DNA from: Zygophlyctis sp. KS116 | Taxonomy: Eukaryota > Chytridiomycota | Reading direction: 5' to 3' | Assembly (NCBI GenBank): GCA_054661495.1 | Contig: BAAFSQ010000010.1 | Coordinates: 23,125 to 87,124, forward strand | DNA: 64,000 bases | Shown: piece after piece, positions 44,401 through 55,677 of the stretch | How positions within the stretch are numbered: the first letter of the stretch is position 1 | Layout of the letters: every line of letters starts with the position of its first letter | Program-made: the position numbers and the translations under genes | The notes under the pieces: generated by a model | Database searches by the model: none | What the model was told of the DNA's origin: nothing | Seen by the model: the letters and a program-made list of their open reading frames with translations, nothing else

Positions 44401-46256
44401 ATGTCCGAGATGAAACAATTTTTTCTTTTGAATTTTTTCAACCTAGACCTTGCAGCAAAAATGGAAGCAAGAAAAGAGCAAAAGAGACTTCAAATGCAGA
44501 GAAGAATGGCCAAGCCTAATGCACCATTGATTCAGCAAGCTAAAGCATTATGGGAACAACTGCGATCAAAGACGCTTGACAAGAAAAGCCGATCGGATGC
44601 AATGGATCAAATGATGGATCTGATCAAGGGGAAAGTCAACGATCTTATTTTTAAGCATGATGCATCCCGAATTATACAATCTTGTCTGAAGCATGGCAAT
44701 GCAACTCAGAGGGATTTGGTTGCCCAGGAATTATCAGGATGTTGGATGCAGCTGGCTACAAGTCAGTATGGCCGATTTATAATATCAAAGGTATTGACAT
44801 ACTGCTCCGCCAAATATCGTCACTTGATTATTGAAGAGATTGCCGGGAAAGTAATCAAACTTATTAGGCATAAGGAAGCTGGGTCGGTAGTAGAAGAATT
44901 GTATTCAGGATTTGCAAACTCTGCAGAAAAGAATATGCTAGTCTTGGACTTTTACGGAAAGGAATTTTCTCTATTTAAGGTGCTTTTTTTAGTTTAATGT
45001 TTTAGTCTGATAAACAGCAAGGGCTAAAGGCGATTATTGAAGCTAATCCTAACAAGAAAGAATATATTCAAAAATCATTGAAAGAGAATATTTATTCTGT
45101 ATTACAAAAGGGTACTGTGGGTATTGGCCCAATGTCAATCATGCACCGTGTGATTTTAGACTATATAGGCCTTTGTGATGAAAAAGAATTACAGGATTTG
45201 ATCGAATTACTAAAAGAAAATTTGATCCATATAATTCACACAAAAGAGGGATCTAAAGTTGCTCAATTGTGTCTGTTGCATGCCACCCCTAAAAATCGCA
45301 AGATCATACTCAAGTCCTGGAAGGGTTATATTACCAAAATTTCCAAAGAAGAGTATGGGCATACTGCATTGATTACTCTTTTTGAATGTGTGGATGATAC
45401 TGTTTTATTAAATAAGGCAATCTTATCTGAACTGGTAAAAGATGGGTTAGGCCCAGAGGAATCATTTTGTTCACTACTTCGGCATAAATATGCTTCAAGA
45501 GTGATTCTCTTCTTGTTAATGGGACGTCAAAAGAAATATTTGCCTTCTCATGTTTATGAAGAATTAACACATAATGATTCTATTCGGTCTAAAACTACGA
45601 AAAAAGATCAAAGTCTTCGAGAAAAGGAATTAAGGGAATTTATAAGCTTATATCTTTTAGAGGAAATGACGAAAAACGTGAATATTCTGATCAGATCTAG
45701 ATCAAGTGGCCAAATATTAGCTGAAACTATTCGGCATGCTGTTGGTGATAAGGAGAGTTTGTTTCAATCCATATCAAAATTAGCCTCTATGCCAATTAAT
45801 GGAGATGAATTGGAGGGATCACAGTCTGAGGAAGTATTTCATCCTATCAAAAAGATGAAAAAAGAAACTGAATTATCACAGTTGCAGGAAACTCTAGTCA
45901 TGGATGATCATATTTTGATGAATCGCAATGCTACATACGTACTGAAGGATATTTTATCTGGTGGCTCCAAGGAACAAAAGGGAAATGAAATATTTGTACA
46001 AGTTCTTTATGTGGCGATGAAGGATCAGGTTGGTCAATGGCTTGATTATTGCATAAAAAATCATCCAAAGTCATCAGGAACTGCTTTTGTACTACTTAGC
46101 ATGGTGGAGAATGTGTCACAAGATCTAAAAGAAGAACTTTTTTCAGTTTTTAGAATGAAGATTGACGCTGAAAAGGTAAAGGAACAAGTAAAAGATTTTG
46201 AATCAGGTAAATCGAAAAAGTCCGTGATAGAGATGATGCTTGAAACCTTATTCTAA
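44401..46256 (+). CDS. PUF6: Pumilio-repeat nucleolar protein Puf6/PUM3
   Basis: Puf6/PUM3 binds structured RNA and works in 60S ribosome assembly (and ASH1 mRNA repression in yeast). One 26-nt intron is removed to give 609 aa. Pumilio-like repeats are seen from about residue 75: FKHDASRIIQSCLKHGN, LATSQYGRFIISKVLTYC, RHKEAGSVVEELYS, HTKEGSKVAQLCLLHATPKN and LRHKYASRVILFLL, with a CPL-type C-terminal region. The usual long basic N-terminal tail is short here. Translation could instead begin at the ATG at 44461, just before a Lys/Arg/Gln-rich helix. Confidence 0.92.
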
Positions 46257-46279
46257 ATTAAAATTATATTTTGACGAAA

Positions 46280-48977
46280 TCACATGAAATACATGGTGCT
46301 TAATAGTTCTTGTTTTAGACATTCGTAATTGATTTTTGAGACTTCCCGTGACTGTATACTTTTCAATTCTTTGGTTAACTCCTCAGATCGGATTTCCATC
46401 GTGGCCGTTAGTTGAACTGTCTGATGAGATGTGCTTTGTTTCTGAGTAGACGAAAAGTGGCATCTGGCTCTTAAGGCAACTAAATGAGCATAATATAGAG
46501 CTGGAACTACAGATATACACCTTGTGGCTCTGCAGTAAAGATAGCAAAGATTATCTATTACAGTTATCTAGTTTTTTATTACATGTCAAGGTTTGAAGTG
46601 CATCGGCTGTAAACTTATTTTCGTCATGTAGGACGTGATAATGTGATGGTTTAGAAGTTCCTTGTAAGCCCGGATGAGAAGCAAGGTAGAAGTCTTGTGT
46701 TAATAATCTGAGAATTACCAAATTCCCCAGGTAATGTTATATCTGAATCAATTAATGTACCCGGAACGATATTTCCTGATTTATCTAAAACTTCTTTAGA
46801 TTGCACAGGGAAAAACTTAGCATGATGCCGCTTCTGCACCCAAATAAATGTGATTTGAGGCTCGTATTCTTGCTCTAGATATTTAAGGCCATCCCTTAAA
46901 AGTTTGAGCTCTTTTTCCGCAATGTTTTCGGCCCGCTTTCCTAGAATTCCGTTTCGATAAAATATTATTCTTTGAGGCTTTTTCCCTGTCTTTTTGAAAA
47001 AAATCTTTAGCAGATCGGCAATCATTTCTGAGAGATCCTCAATCCATTCAGTCGACAAATCTTGATACCGAACAACAGAGGCATATTTGCTAAATTGTGA
47101 ATCTATGGATCCAACCAGTGATGAAATTGAATGCAGCGAAAAAGATCCATGTCCAGGACGCTTAACATTAATACATAAAAATATACGGTTATATCAGCTC
47201 CAAAAATAATAGAAGGCGTCTCGCTAATAAATGGTAGGAATGTATTCGACAATTTGCTATTTTGCCCACCCAATTTTACATTGACCTTTAGTGCTACGTT
47301 TGCACAAAATTGAACTTTCGGCCTTAATATATGCTTTCCTTGAACGCATTGAGTCACAACACCCAGAATGGTATCAGAAACTCGCTTGATTTCAGCGTAC
47401 AGTGATACTCCGATATTTGGTAAAATACAAAGAATGAGTTGTGGCTTGTGCGAGTAAGTTCGTTCAGATACAATACACGCATCATTTAAAATTCTTTCAA
47501 TATTCCCAAGTGCACTCGCATAGGCGAAAGGTGGAGTTTGATTTTTAACATTAATTCCACAAGTTGAAAATACAGAACAAAGGGTAGTTATGAAGTTTTG
47601 AATATCATCAATAGGAAATTTATCTTCATCGCTAAATATGATAACTGCCCAGGATATTAAAGTAACTCCTTCTACAAACTTTTTATCTCTAAGGTTCCAT
47701 GATCCCTTTTGTGGCGATATAACTGACTCATTTGATTTGTCGTGATATTGCAACAAAGGAGGAGGGATGATTCGTGCATTAACTGTCATCATTTCCTGAG
47801 AAAATGCGATATTGAAATTCTTCAAATACTCGTCATTTTCAGGTTGTAGAATAGTTATACCTGCTGATATTTTGTTGGATCGAACTAAAGGTGTCTGACA
47901 TGTATGTTTTATCATATCTGATGTCTTGATAATTAATCATCAAATATTTAGTACCTGCAGTTCATTTAATTTACCCAAAAATCGCTGGCCTGGAACCACC
48001 CTGCAAACTTCAAATGGAAGAAATGCTAAACCTGCAGAATTTTGATAAACTATACAAGGTAAATGGCCATATTTCAATTTAAGATTGTATCTTTCAGCGA
48101 AATACTCTGTCACAGTCTGCTCTTCATTATTTTCATTTTTACAAAATCGTGTATTATCGGCAGATTCATTCGTAAGTTTTAATATAGTAAACTTTCTTCT
48201 AAAAGCTCCACGATGAGTTACATTCACCTTTATATTTTTCAGATACTTCTCCAACTTGACTCTATCATATTCTAAGATTGGAAACATTAAATAAGATGGT
48301 GATTTAAGCCCAAGAACAGACATGACTGTCTCCAATAATGATCCAGATTGATAAAACGCCCCAGCTGAAACATCTAGATTTATTAAAAGAGATCCTTCAG
48401 TTGGTTGCATATTATAATAAAATCCTTGCCATAATTCTACACCATGATCTATTCTCAATGCAGAGTTTGAAGCATAGAAGCATTTCCCAATATTGGTGTA
48501 TAAATGAGCAGATGAAACCCGTAATACCGCATCCACAACCTGCATTTCTTCAACAGGCGATTGACTAATGCTACTATTTAAGTAAGCAACCAAATTGCCC
48601 ATATCGATCTCTTTTACCTTTTTGACTGTCAATCGATATTGCTGTGGTAATTTCTCTTCCTTTTCATTATCACTCTTGATGCCATCAATAGAATCATCAT
48701 AAAAGCACACAACAAATGATCCATCAGGTATTGAAGTGGTAGAGTAAATGGTACTTATCCCATCATAAATTGGCTTTAGATCATTGTAGCATTCATTTAT
48801 CCATATCTGGTAGATGCTCCTATTCTTCCTCGGTGGCACCTTCGGGCTTATTAAGATCTCATATTTCATAATAATGCCAATCGGGAGACTGGTGAGACGG
48901 AAGAAATTAGATCGCAGCATTATATGCTTACCACATGTGCCTTTATGAGGCAGATCAGGAATAATCAAATCGGCCAT
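46280..48977 (-). CDS. AGO: Argonaute, with Asn at the third catalytic position
   Basis: The small-RNA-guided effector of RNA interference. Four introns (25-30 nt) are removed to give 862 aa. N, PAZ ([23 protein letters not shown]) and Mid (PQLILCILP) regions precede a PIWI domain with IIFGADIT, a glutamate in [43 protein letters not shown] and [17 protein letters not shown], ending in the family-typical MYF. The Asp of the expected YRDG motif is Asn (YRNG, codon AAC at 46951-46953, residue 657), and the following GVSEGQ is replaced. Guide binding looks intact, while slicing is doubtful. It is divergent from IQUB across 80 bp. Confidence 0.96.
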
Positions 48978-49057
48978 AATTTTTCTGATCTTAAAACTTT
49001 CTATTGAAGCTCCATGCTTGGGAATGCAAACGATTTAAAATTTCCAAAAAAATTCTA

Positions 49058-51220
49058 ATGCTTGTTAATTTAAGCGATAGAATTTTTATCTGGATTAGAA
49101 AGAGTGTTTATTATCATAGAAACGGTGTCACATATGCAACAAAAGCCACGTCATTCAAGGAGATTAAGACCATGGAAGACGATGCAAATGGAAATACTTT
49201 AGCCTCAAACCCAGTAGAAGATTTAAATCATAATTTAACAAGCTCATTAGTAGATGCAAAGCCTGAACTTGTTACAGAAAAAATAAAAGAGGATCAGCCA
49301 ATTCCAAAAATTATTCCTTCCGGCTATAAAAGCATTGGTTCGAATTTAAAAGCCTGGTATAATAAGAAATATTTGGGAGGATATCGGCAGAAAATATCAC
49401 TGATTGAGTACTTTAATGCTGAAACTCAGACACCAACTCCACAGGAAGCTCGTAATCAGAAAGTAATCATAGCCCATTAAATATTAGAGACTTCTCCAAA
49501 GGTTCCATAGAGAAGTTCAGACCAAGTTTACTGCAAATCGTAAAACTCAGGATACTAGAGAAACTGCTTCTCAAGTGGTAAGATATTTGATCTTTTGACC
49601 AAAATAGGCAACGAATGTCTGTTATGTAGCAAAAGGACATGATGTGATCTTAAGGCCAAAGCGGTATGTTACGGCCGATGAACATCATCAAATGATTGTA
49701 AAAAAAGTCATTCAAATTCAATGCTTTATCCGGCAATGCTTTGCTAGAAGTCAAGTGAAAAAGATGATCAAACAAAAAGAAGAACGAATCCAAAAGCTCG
49801 ATCTAGTACTACCAAATTCATTTAAAAAAATAGAATAGCAAAAAAAGAAGAGAATTACAAGAAAAGAAGAGATTAAAAGAAATCGAATCTCGTTTACACC
49901 CAAAGAATAACAAGGATTTTGAAACTTTATACAACGGCTTAGAGAGTAACAGACATTACATTGTAACAATAGGTTGGCGTATTCAAGAGACTGAAAGAAT
50001 AAATAAGCTAGGCTACTCAGAGCCAACTAGATTGGCAGCTTTAGCAGATTTGATGGATCAGGAAGCTGTTCTGTTACAAAAGATTGATAGATTGCGAGCT
50101 GCTGCTGGAGAGGAAAACAGGGGAAAAAACATAGCTAAATTATTGGAAGAGGTATGATTGACTTTTAATGAAAAGATGTCTTCCCCAAAGAAATGGCCGG
50201 CATTGAAAAATTCAAAAGTAATTTTGGTAGATACACCAAATACTGTTCGTGCCAAAGAGTTATGTGATCTTTATCAGGCTCTTAACATCCCTTTATTATC
50301 TATAGATGAACGATTACAAATATTGCTTCATGTCAAATATACAGTAAAAGTAATGATTATTTGTTATGTTGACTCTAAAGGAATTTGACTGTAACCTTAC
50401 AAGAGAGATTGTTAGTCTTATTGACAGGGAAGCAGATTTAGTTAGTAGAGGAAGAGAGGCAAAGACCATGGAAGGTATTTTTAGATTCCTAAATTTAAAA
50501 GGTCTCCGTAAACGAATTATAAACCTTTTTCTTCAATTCATTCAAACACCTGAATTCAATCCCGAAGCAGCATCTTATCAGCTAGTAATATTCCATGAAA
50601 TATATTAATCTTAGTTCCCTGATGCTGGCAGCTCCTGGAAAAGGGATCAGTCTATTTACTTTTGCCGTGGTTGTACAAAGTATTTACCTTCTACCGACTT
50701 TTATTTATCAACAACTATGAAATTTCTTGGAAAATGTAAATCATGCACAATTAAGGAAAATATTGCCACTACTAGAAAAGATGAGGCTGTATATAGCCAT
50801 ATGATGAAAACAATGCAAGCTCAAGAACAATCAAAGAGAGAAAAAACCGGCATTCCTATTGACAACCATTACAATGCTTTAGCGCTTATGCAAGAATCAG
50901 ATATCAGACATTTGGTAGATACTATTTGGTGCCGTCAGAGTGCTATTTCATCTTCAAAAAGTATAGAAGAATTAATTTTGACAAGATGGGATCCCAACCA
51001 TGAATTATCACCATGGAATTGTGTTCTACTTACAAAGGCCGAAGCAGCAACGCATGATAAACAATCTGATCCACTTTCACTTTATTCTGATGAGTTCAAA
51101 TCAAGTGTAGCAAGGAAACACCTGGTTGCTAAACAATATTTTGCTCAGCTTCCAGCGATAGAAAGGTTTATCCGCAAGAATCCACCTCCAGAAGCGCCAA
51201 AAGTATGGGTGTCTGGGTAG
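49058..51220 (+). CDS. IQUB: IQUB-like flagellar (radial-spoke-associated) IQ-motif protein
   Basis: IQUB is an axonemal protein linked to radial spokes. Eight introns (24-31 nt) are removed to give 646 aa. Visible conserved blocks: KKYLGGYRQKISLIEYFNAE, HREVQTKFTANR, LRPKRYVTADEHHQ, an IQ motif (IQIQCFIRQCFARSQVKKM), DFETLYNGLE, LSIDERLQILLHVKYTVK, LTREIVSLIDREADLVSRG, LRKRIINLFLQFI, a Cys block (CRGCTKYLPSTDF, KCKSC), IRHLVDTIWCRQSAIS and LSPWNCVLLTKAEAA. The animal protein also has an N-terminal ubiquitin-like domain, and there is no room for one here. The first in-frame ATG is at 49058; another at 49172 is possible. Confidence 0.88.
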
Positions 51221-51231
51221 GAGTTTTGCTT

Positions 51232-52540
51232 ATGTCATCAATAAATACATACATTACTATTCCTGTTCTTAAAGATGGGATATCAATTGATTTTGTGAAT
51301 TCGCTGAAAGATCGTGGAAATAGCAATTTCAACCAAAAGGAATTTTTAAAGGCAATCAAGGATTATACTCTTGGTATTCAATGTTTTGAGCATCAAGATC
51401 AAAATAGAAAGTTTGATGAGTCTGCATGCTTCTTATTAGCAAGCCTGTACAGTAATAGATCCGCTTCGTTTCTAATGATACCTGGAACGGAAAGTCTGAC
51501 CGATGGAATAAGAGATGCGAACAGATGCATTCAGCTTCGACCGGATTGGATGAAAGGCTACTTTAGACGAGCCGAGTGTCTATTTATGATGAAGGAATAC
51601 CGGTTATCAGCGTTGGATTATCAAAATGCCATCAATCTAGATAAAAATAAATCATCTATGGTGCAATTCAAACTCAACTGCGCACTGGCAAAAGCAAAAG
51701 AGATTGATATGAAGGTTTTGATTCATCAAGTTATGCCAGGAAAGGATATATGTAAGAAAGGAGTAAATCCTATTCAAAACTTGATTTTCCATTACGCACA
51801 GCAAATGCAAAATTATATCTACATTATAGGGGATACAATATCAAAGGAATGTATTGTAGTTGATTGCTGCTGGGATGTTCATGGGATTGTAAAATATGCT
51901 AAAGCAAATGGATTGAAGATTGTAGGAGCGGTATTTCCAATGATTTCATTTTTAGGCTGTTACACATTGTCATTTTGATCACGGTATCTTTTTATAATTA
52001 TTAAAGACATCAGTTGGTGGAATACCACCTCCTCCATTTGACTCTTTAAGAATTAAAGTGGATGGATTGCATACTCTTTTGAAGGCAATTCCAGGAATTA
52101 AAGTGTATGTAAACCCTCTAGATATTCAAGAGATTATGAAAATGAATCCTAAAATGCAGGATGATGACTTTATTCAGACTCCCGATAATTTTATTCTGAA
52201 TCTTCCTATCTGTGGAGAGAACGCATCTAAGACGACTTCCATTCGGTTCATTCATACTCCTGGGCACACTCCCGGATCAAATTGTATTCTTCTAAACGAA
52301 ATAAGTTTGTTTTCTGGCGATACTTTGTTTATTGGTACTTGTGGGAGACTTGATTTGCCTGGCTCAAACAAAAAAATGATGTGGGAGTCATTGTTAAAAT
52401 TAAGAAAATTACCAGATTACACGGCAGTATATCCAGGACATTCATATAATGGAACAATGTCTACTGTTGAACAAGAAAAGAAAACCGGTGTACTAAAATT
52501 TCAGGATAAACCTTCATTTTCTCGATGTTTTCCTGGATAA
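51232..52540 (+). CDS. TPR domain fused to a metallo-beta-lactamase-fold hydrolase
   Basis: Introns of 25 and 30 nt are removed to give 417 aa. Residues about 15-155 are TPRs of the Hsp90 co-chaperone kind (LKDRGNSNFNQKEFLKAIKD, LYSNRSASFLM, WMKGYFRRAECLFMMKEYRL). From about 185 the chain is an MBL-fold enzyme of the glyoxalase-II-like branch: CIVVDCCWDV, THCHFDHVGG (HxHxDH, restored only by the two splices), FIHTPGHTPGSNCILL, LFSGDTLFIGTCGRLD and VYPGHSYNG. Zn-binding residues look complete. I do not know this fusion as a named protein. It begins 11 bp after the IQUB stop. Confidence 0.85.
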
Positions 52541-52903
52541 GTTTATCAACATAATTTTGGACTTGTTAAATATTTATTCAATCATCCGGAGCAATATTTT
52601 TTCAGTTGATCTTGGATTTCAGATATTTATATTGGATTAAAGATTTTATATTTAGGAAGATGGAAATACTCCTCGATTGTGAATTCTGATCTGCACTGAA
52701 TTCACGATATGACTCGAAGCGTCTGCATACATTTAAATGATCAATAAAATCGCATGCTGGTAAATACAAGTTTTAAATCGGATAAGATGGATCGTGCTTT
52801 AAGCCTGATATCCAAGCGGGTGATGATGGGGTTTCTTATTGTTACAAAAATACAGAAATTCAATTGAAACAAACAATGATCTGAAATGGAAAAAATGATT
52901 TTC
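52541..52903. other. 363-bp intergenic stretch before the initiator tRNA
   Basis: AT-rich sequence with stops in all frames. No tRNA fold or known small-RNA signature is evident. It probably holds the 3' UTR and terminator of the TPR-MBL gene and, near its right edge, the T-run terminator of the minus-strand tRNA. Confidence 0.5.
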
Positions 52904-52975
52904 TAGCTTGGATAGGTTTCGATCCTACGACTTTTGGGTTATGGGCCCAACACGCTTCCACTGCGTCACCAAGCT
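52904..52975 (-). tRNA. initiator tRNA-Met (anticodon CAU)
   Basis: A 72-nt cloverleaf read on the minus strand. The acceptor AGCTTGG pairs fully with CCAAGCT. It begins with A, giving the A1-U72 pair of eukaryotic initiators. The anticodon stem-loop is TTGGG-CCCATAA-CCCAA. The T loop reads GATCGAAAC instead of TTCGA, the other initiator hallmark. There is no intron. T runs follow within about 15 bases of the 3' end. Confidence 0.96.
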
Positions 52976-53220
52976 GTTCTTATTTCTAGAAATATCTTGT
53001 TTTATATATTTCTAAACAAAATTTTTTAAAAAAATTATATCAGATCTTTTTCACAGATCAGAATCCGAAAATAAAATAGTAATGATTCATCTATTTTTGG
53101 AAATTAACAAAACAAAATTGTTTATTTGAATAGAAATTATGATTAAATTAATATTTAGGAGTCCATATTAATTGGCAACTCTTTTTTAAAAACTAAGATA
53201 TAATTCATCCGAATTCTTGA

Positions 53221-55583
53221 TTATCCCAGAAAATCTAAATCAGCAATAAAAAGATCATCGTCCGATTCAAAGCTCCCGTGAAATCTTTGGGCTGTAGGCT
53301 CATGCATCGGAGAAACGGAATTTCTTCTCTTTGTAGAATGAATTTGTGGGGAAGGATTCCAACTTGATAAAACAATTTCTTCGTCTGCTGCATTTTGTGT
53401 TTTCTCTTGGAGCTCCTCTCCAGATAATATTTCTATTTCCCTATCATTCACATCTGCGGCATCTGATTTCCTGCTTGTATAGGGAACATATTTTTTAGAT
53501 TTTGTTGATAAATCGACGAGATCCAATTTGGATAAAATATATGCCTCTGATTTTTAAGTATTTTACTATTACCGTTCTCGTAATAATCAGCGATTGGATC
53601 AGATGGAAAATCAGTATATATATTCCATGTTTGGTTATGCATGCGTTTGTGAATCGAATGTTCCATTATGAAAATCGCGGTAACAGCATCTTCAACTTGA
53701 GCACAAGTTCTACAGATAAGACGAGCATGAGAAAGACATAGCCGAATCAAACTCTCAAACAGTCTTATGGTTGTTCTTGGACCAGCCACGCTATCTGAAT
53801 TTCTACAAAATTGATAATAGGCCTTTAGAACTTGATTTGCTTCATCTGACATTTCTGGATCAAATTTATATTTTGTATATTGTATATAGTGCTGCATTCT
53901 TTGAAGATCCCACATGCAATCATCTGCTTGGGATTCTTTAAATCCCTTCAATTCTGAATTTAATAAGAAAGTAGAAACATTTTCATCCCATTCAATATTA
54001 ATAGTATCCATCAGAATAAAGACTAGATCAAAACGAGATAGAAGAGGGGTAGAAATTCCGACATTGATTTCAGACTCTTTGTACGGATCGTATTTTCCTT
54101 TTGGATTTGTTGCTGCTAGAATCGAGCATCTAGTCTGCAGTTGACAAACCAGGCCTGCTTTAGCGACACTGATCGTCTGCTGCTCCATCGCTTCGTGTAA
54201 TGAAGTCTTGTCGTGTTCTCTCATTGAATTGAATTCATCAATGCAACAGACACCACGGTCTGCAAGGACTAAGGCGCCGGCTTCTAGCTGCCATCCACTT
54301 GAGTCTCTAACTGCAGCCACCTTGAGTTATATATTTACAAAATTACTGTAAGGCCTGCACTAGTACTTCCAACGCCTGTTGTCTGAACACTTCTGGGCAT
54401 TAAGCGAGCAACATATTTCAAAAATTGAGATTTTCCAGTTCCAGGATCACCCACTAAAAGAAGATGTGAATTAGTCCGAAATGAATTTTCTTCTCCTTTT
54501 GAAACTCCACCCTCTAAGATCATCATTACGGCTAGTTTTATTGCATACATTCCCCATATGCGTGGGCAAAACATTTTCAGAATTGCGTTTCGACCTATTA
54601 AATAAATTGATTCATTTTTACCCGAAATATGATCGTCCTGATATTTTTCCCAGAATTGATCAAAATATTCGCAAATATCGTCAGTTAACTCATCCTTTAA
54701 TGACTGACGATTATGAGCAAGTATATTGTTAGCGAACAAGTAGATCTCCACATTGCACCTTTCATTCATTACAAAACTCTTCCAACGGCGAGATACAATT
54801 CCAACAATTGACACGCTGTCTCCTGCCTTGCATTGATCAACTAAATCATCTTCAAGTACCACAGTAATGGATCGCGGCATTTGTCCCATTGTTAGCTTTG
54901 ATATATCTTCCTGAACCTTTATTTCCTGATAGTCCCTGCATGGATTTTCTCCAATTTCGGACATAACCTCTTTGAATTTGTTTCCTCCGCAACCTACAAA
55001 TTGACATTGAAAGGGCTTGGGGACCAGATTATATTGCTCTCGATCATAATTCATGGGAAATCTCATTCCACATTTTTGACATTCAAAGTTACGCTGCATC
55101 TCTAACACTTTGACTATTCCAGTCCGAACAACTTTGCCTGTGAAAACGACCAAATTTCCGACTTGCGAAGATCGTGGCACATGCGATTGTTCGCAAATGA
55201 TCAAACGACTCAATCTTACTTTTGCATGAATTTGAATACTTAAATGTTCCTGTAGATGATGTGATTTTTTTAAATATTTTTGTGCAATTAAGAGTGCATT
55301 GTCTAGTAGAGGAATCATACGTCCTGGTTCACGAAAAATCAATTCGCACAGAAACAGATTTAACCGTAAATAATCAACAAAACTATTTCATCAATTATAA
55401 ATGGCATACTTTAATTCAACAGAGTAACTTTTAGTCGTATCAAGTTGGCTCATGATGCAGATAATACCATCCGTACATAACGCAAGTAGATCTACCGCCA
55501 GCTGCTCTTTACTGTTAATTTAATTCAAAAGTACTTTGGATATCAGAAACGGTGACATTTTTTATTCTCTCCTGGCTGTCCAT
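53221..55583 (-). CDS. MCM9: DNA helicase MCM9
   Basis: MCM9 works with MCM8 in homologous-recombination and mismatch repair and is distinct from the replicative MCM2-7. Four introns (26-28 nt) are removed to give 751 aa. The N-terminal MCM domain holds a zinc-ribbon-type segment ([17 protein letters not shown]). The AAA+ core has Walker [39 protein letters not shown] (Walker B), [24 protein letters not shown] and the arginine finger [27 protein letters not shown] and [13 protein letters not shown] fit MCM9 rather than MCM8. The start at 55583 splices in frame. MCM9 is absent from many fungi. Confidence 0.92.
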
Positions 55584-55677
55584 CAAAATCGCTGGAAATC
55601 TAAATCTCTTTTAATTGATCGGTCGGAGATCGGACTCATTTAAAGTACGCTTTACTATGATTTTTTTCAAATATAAG

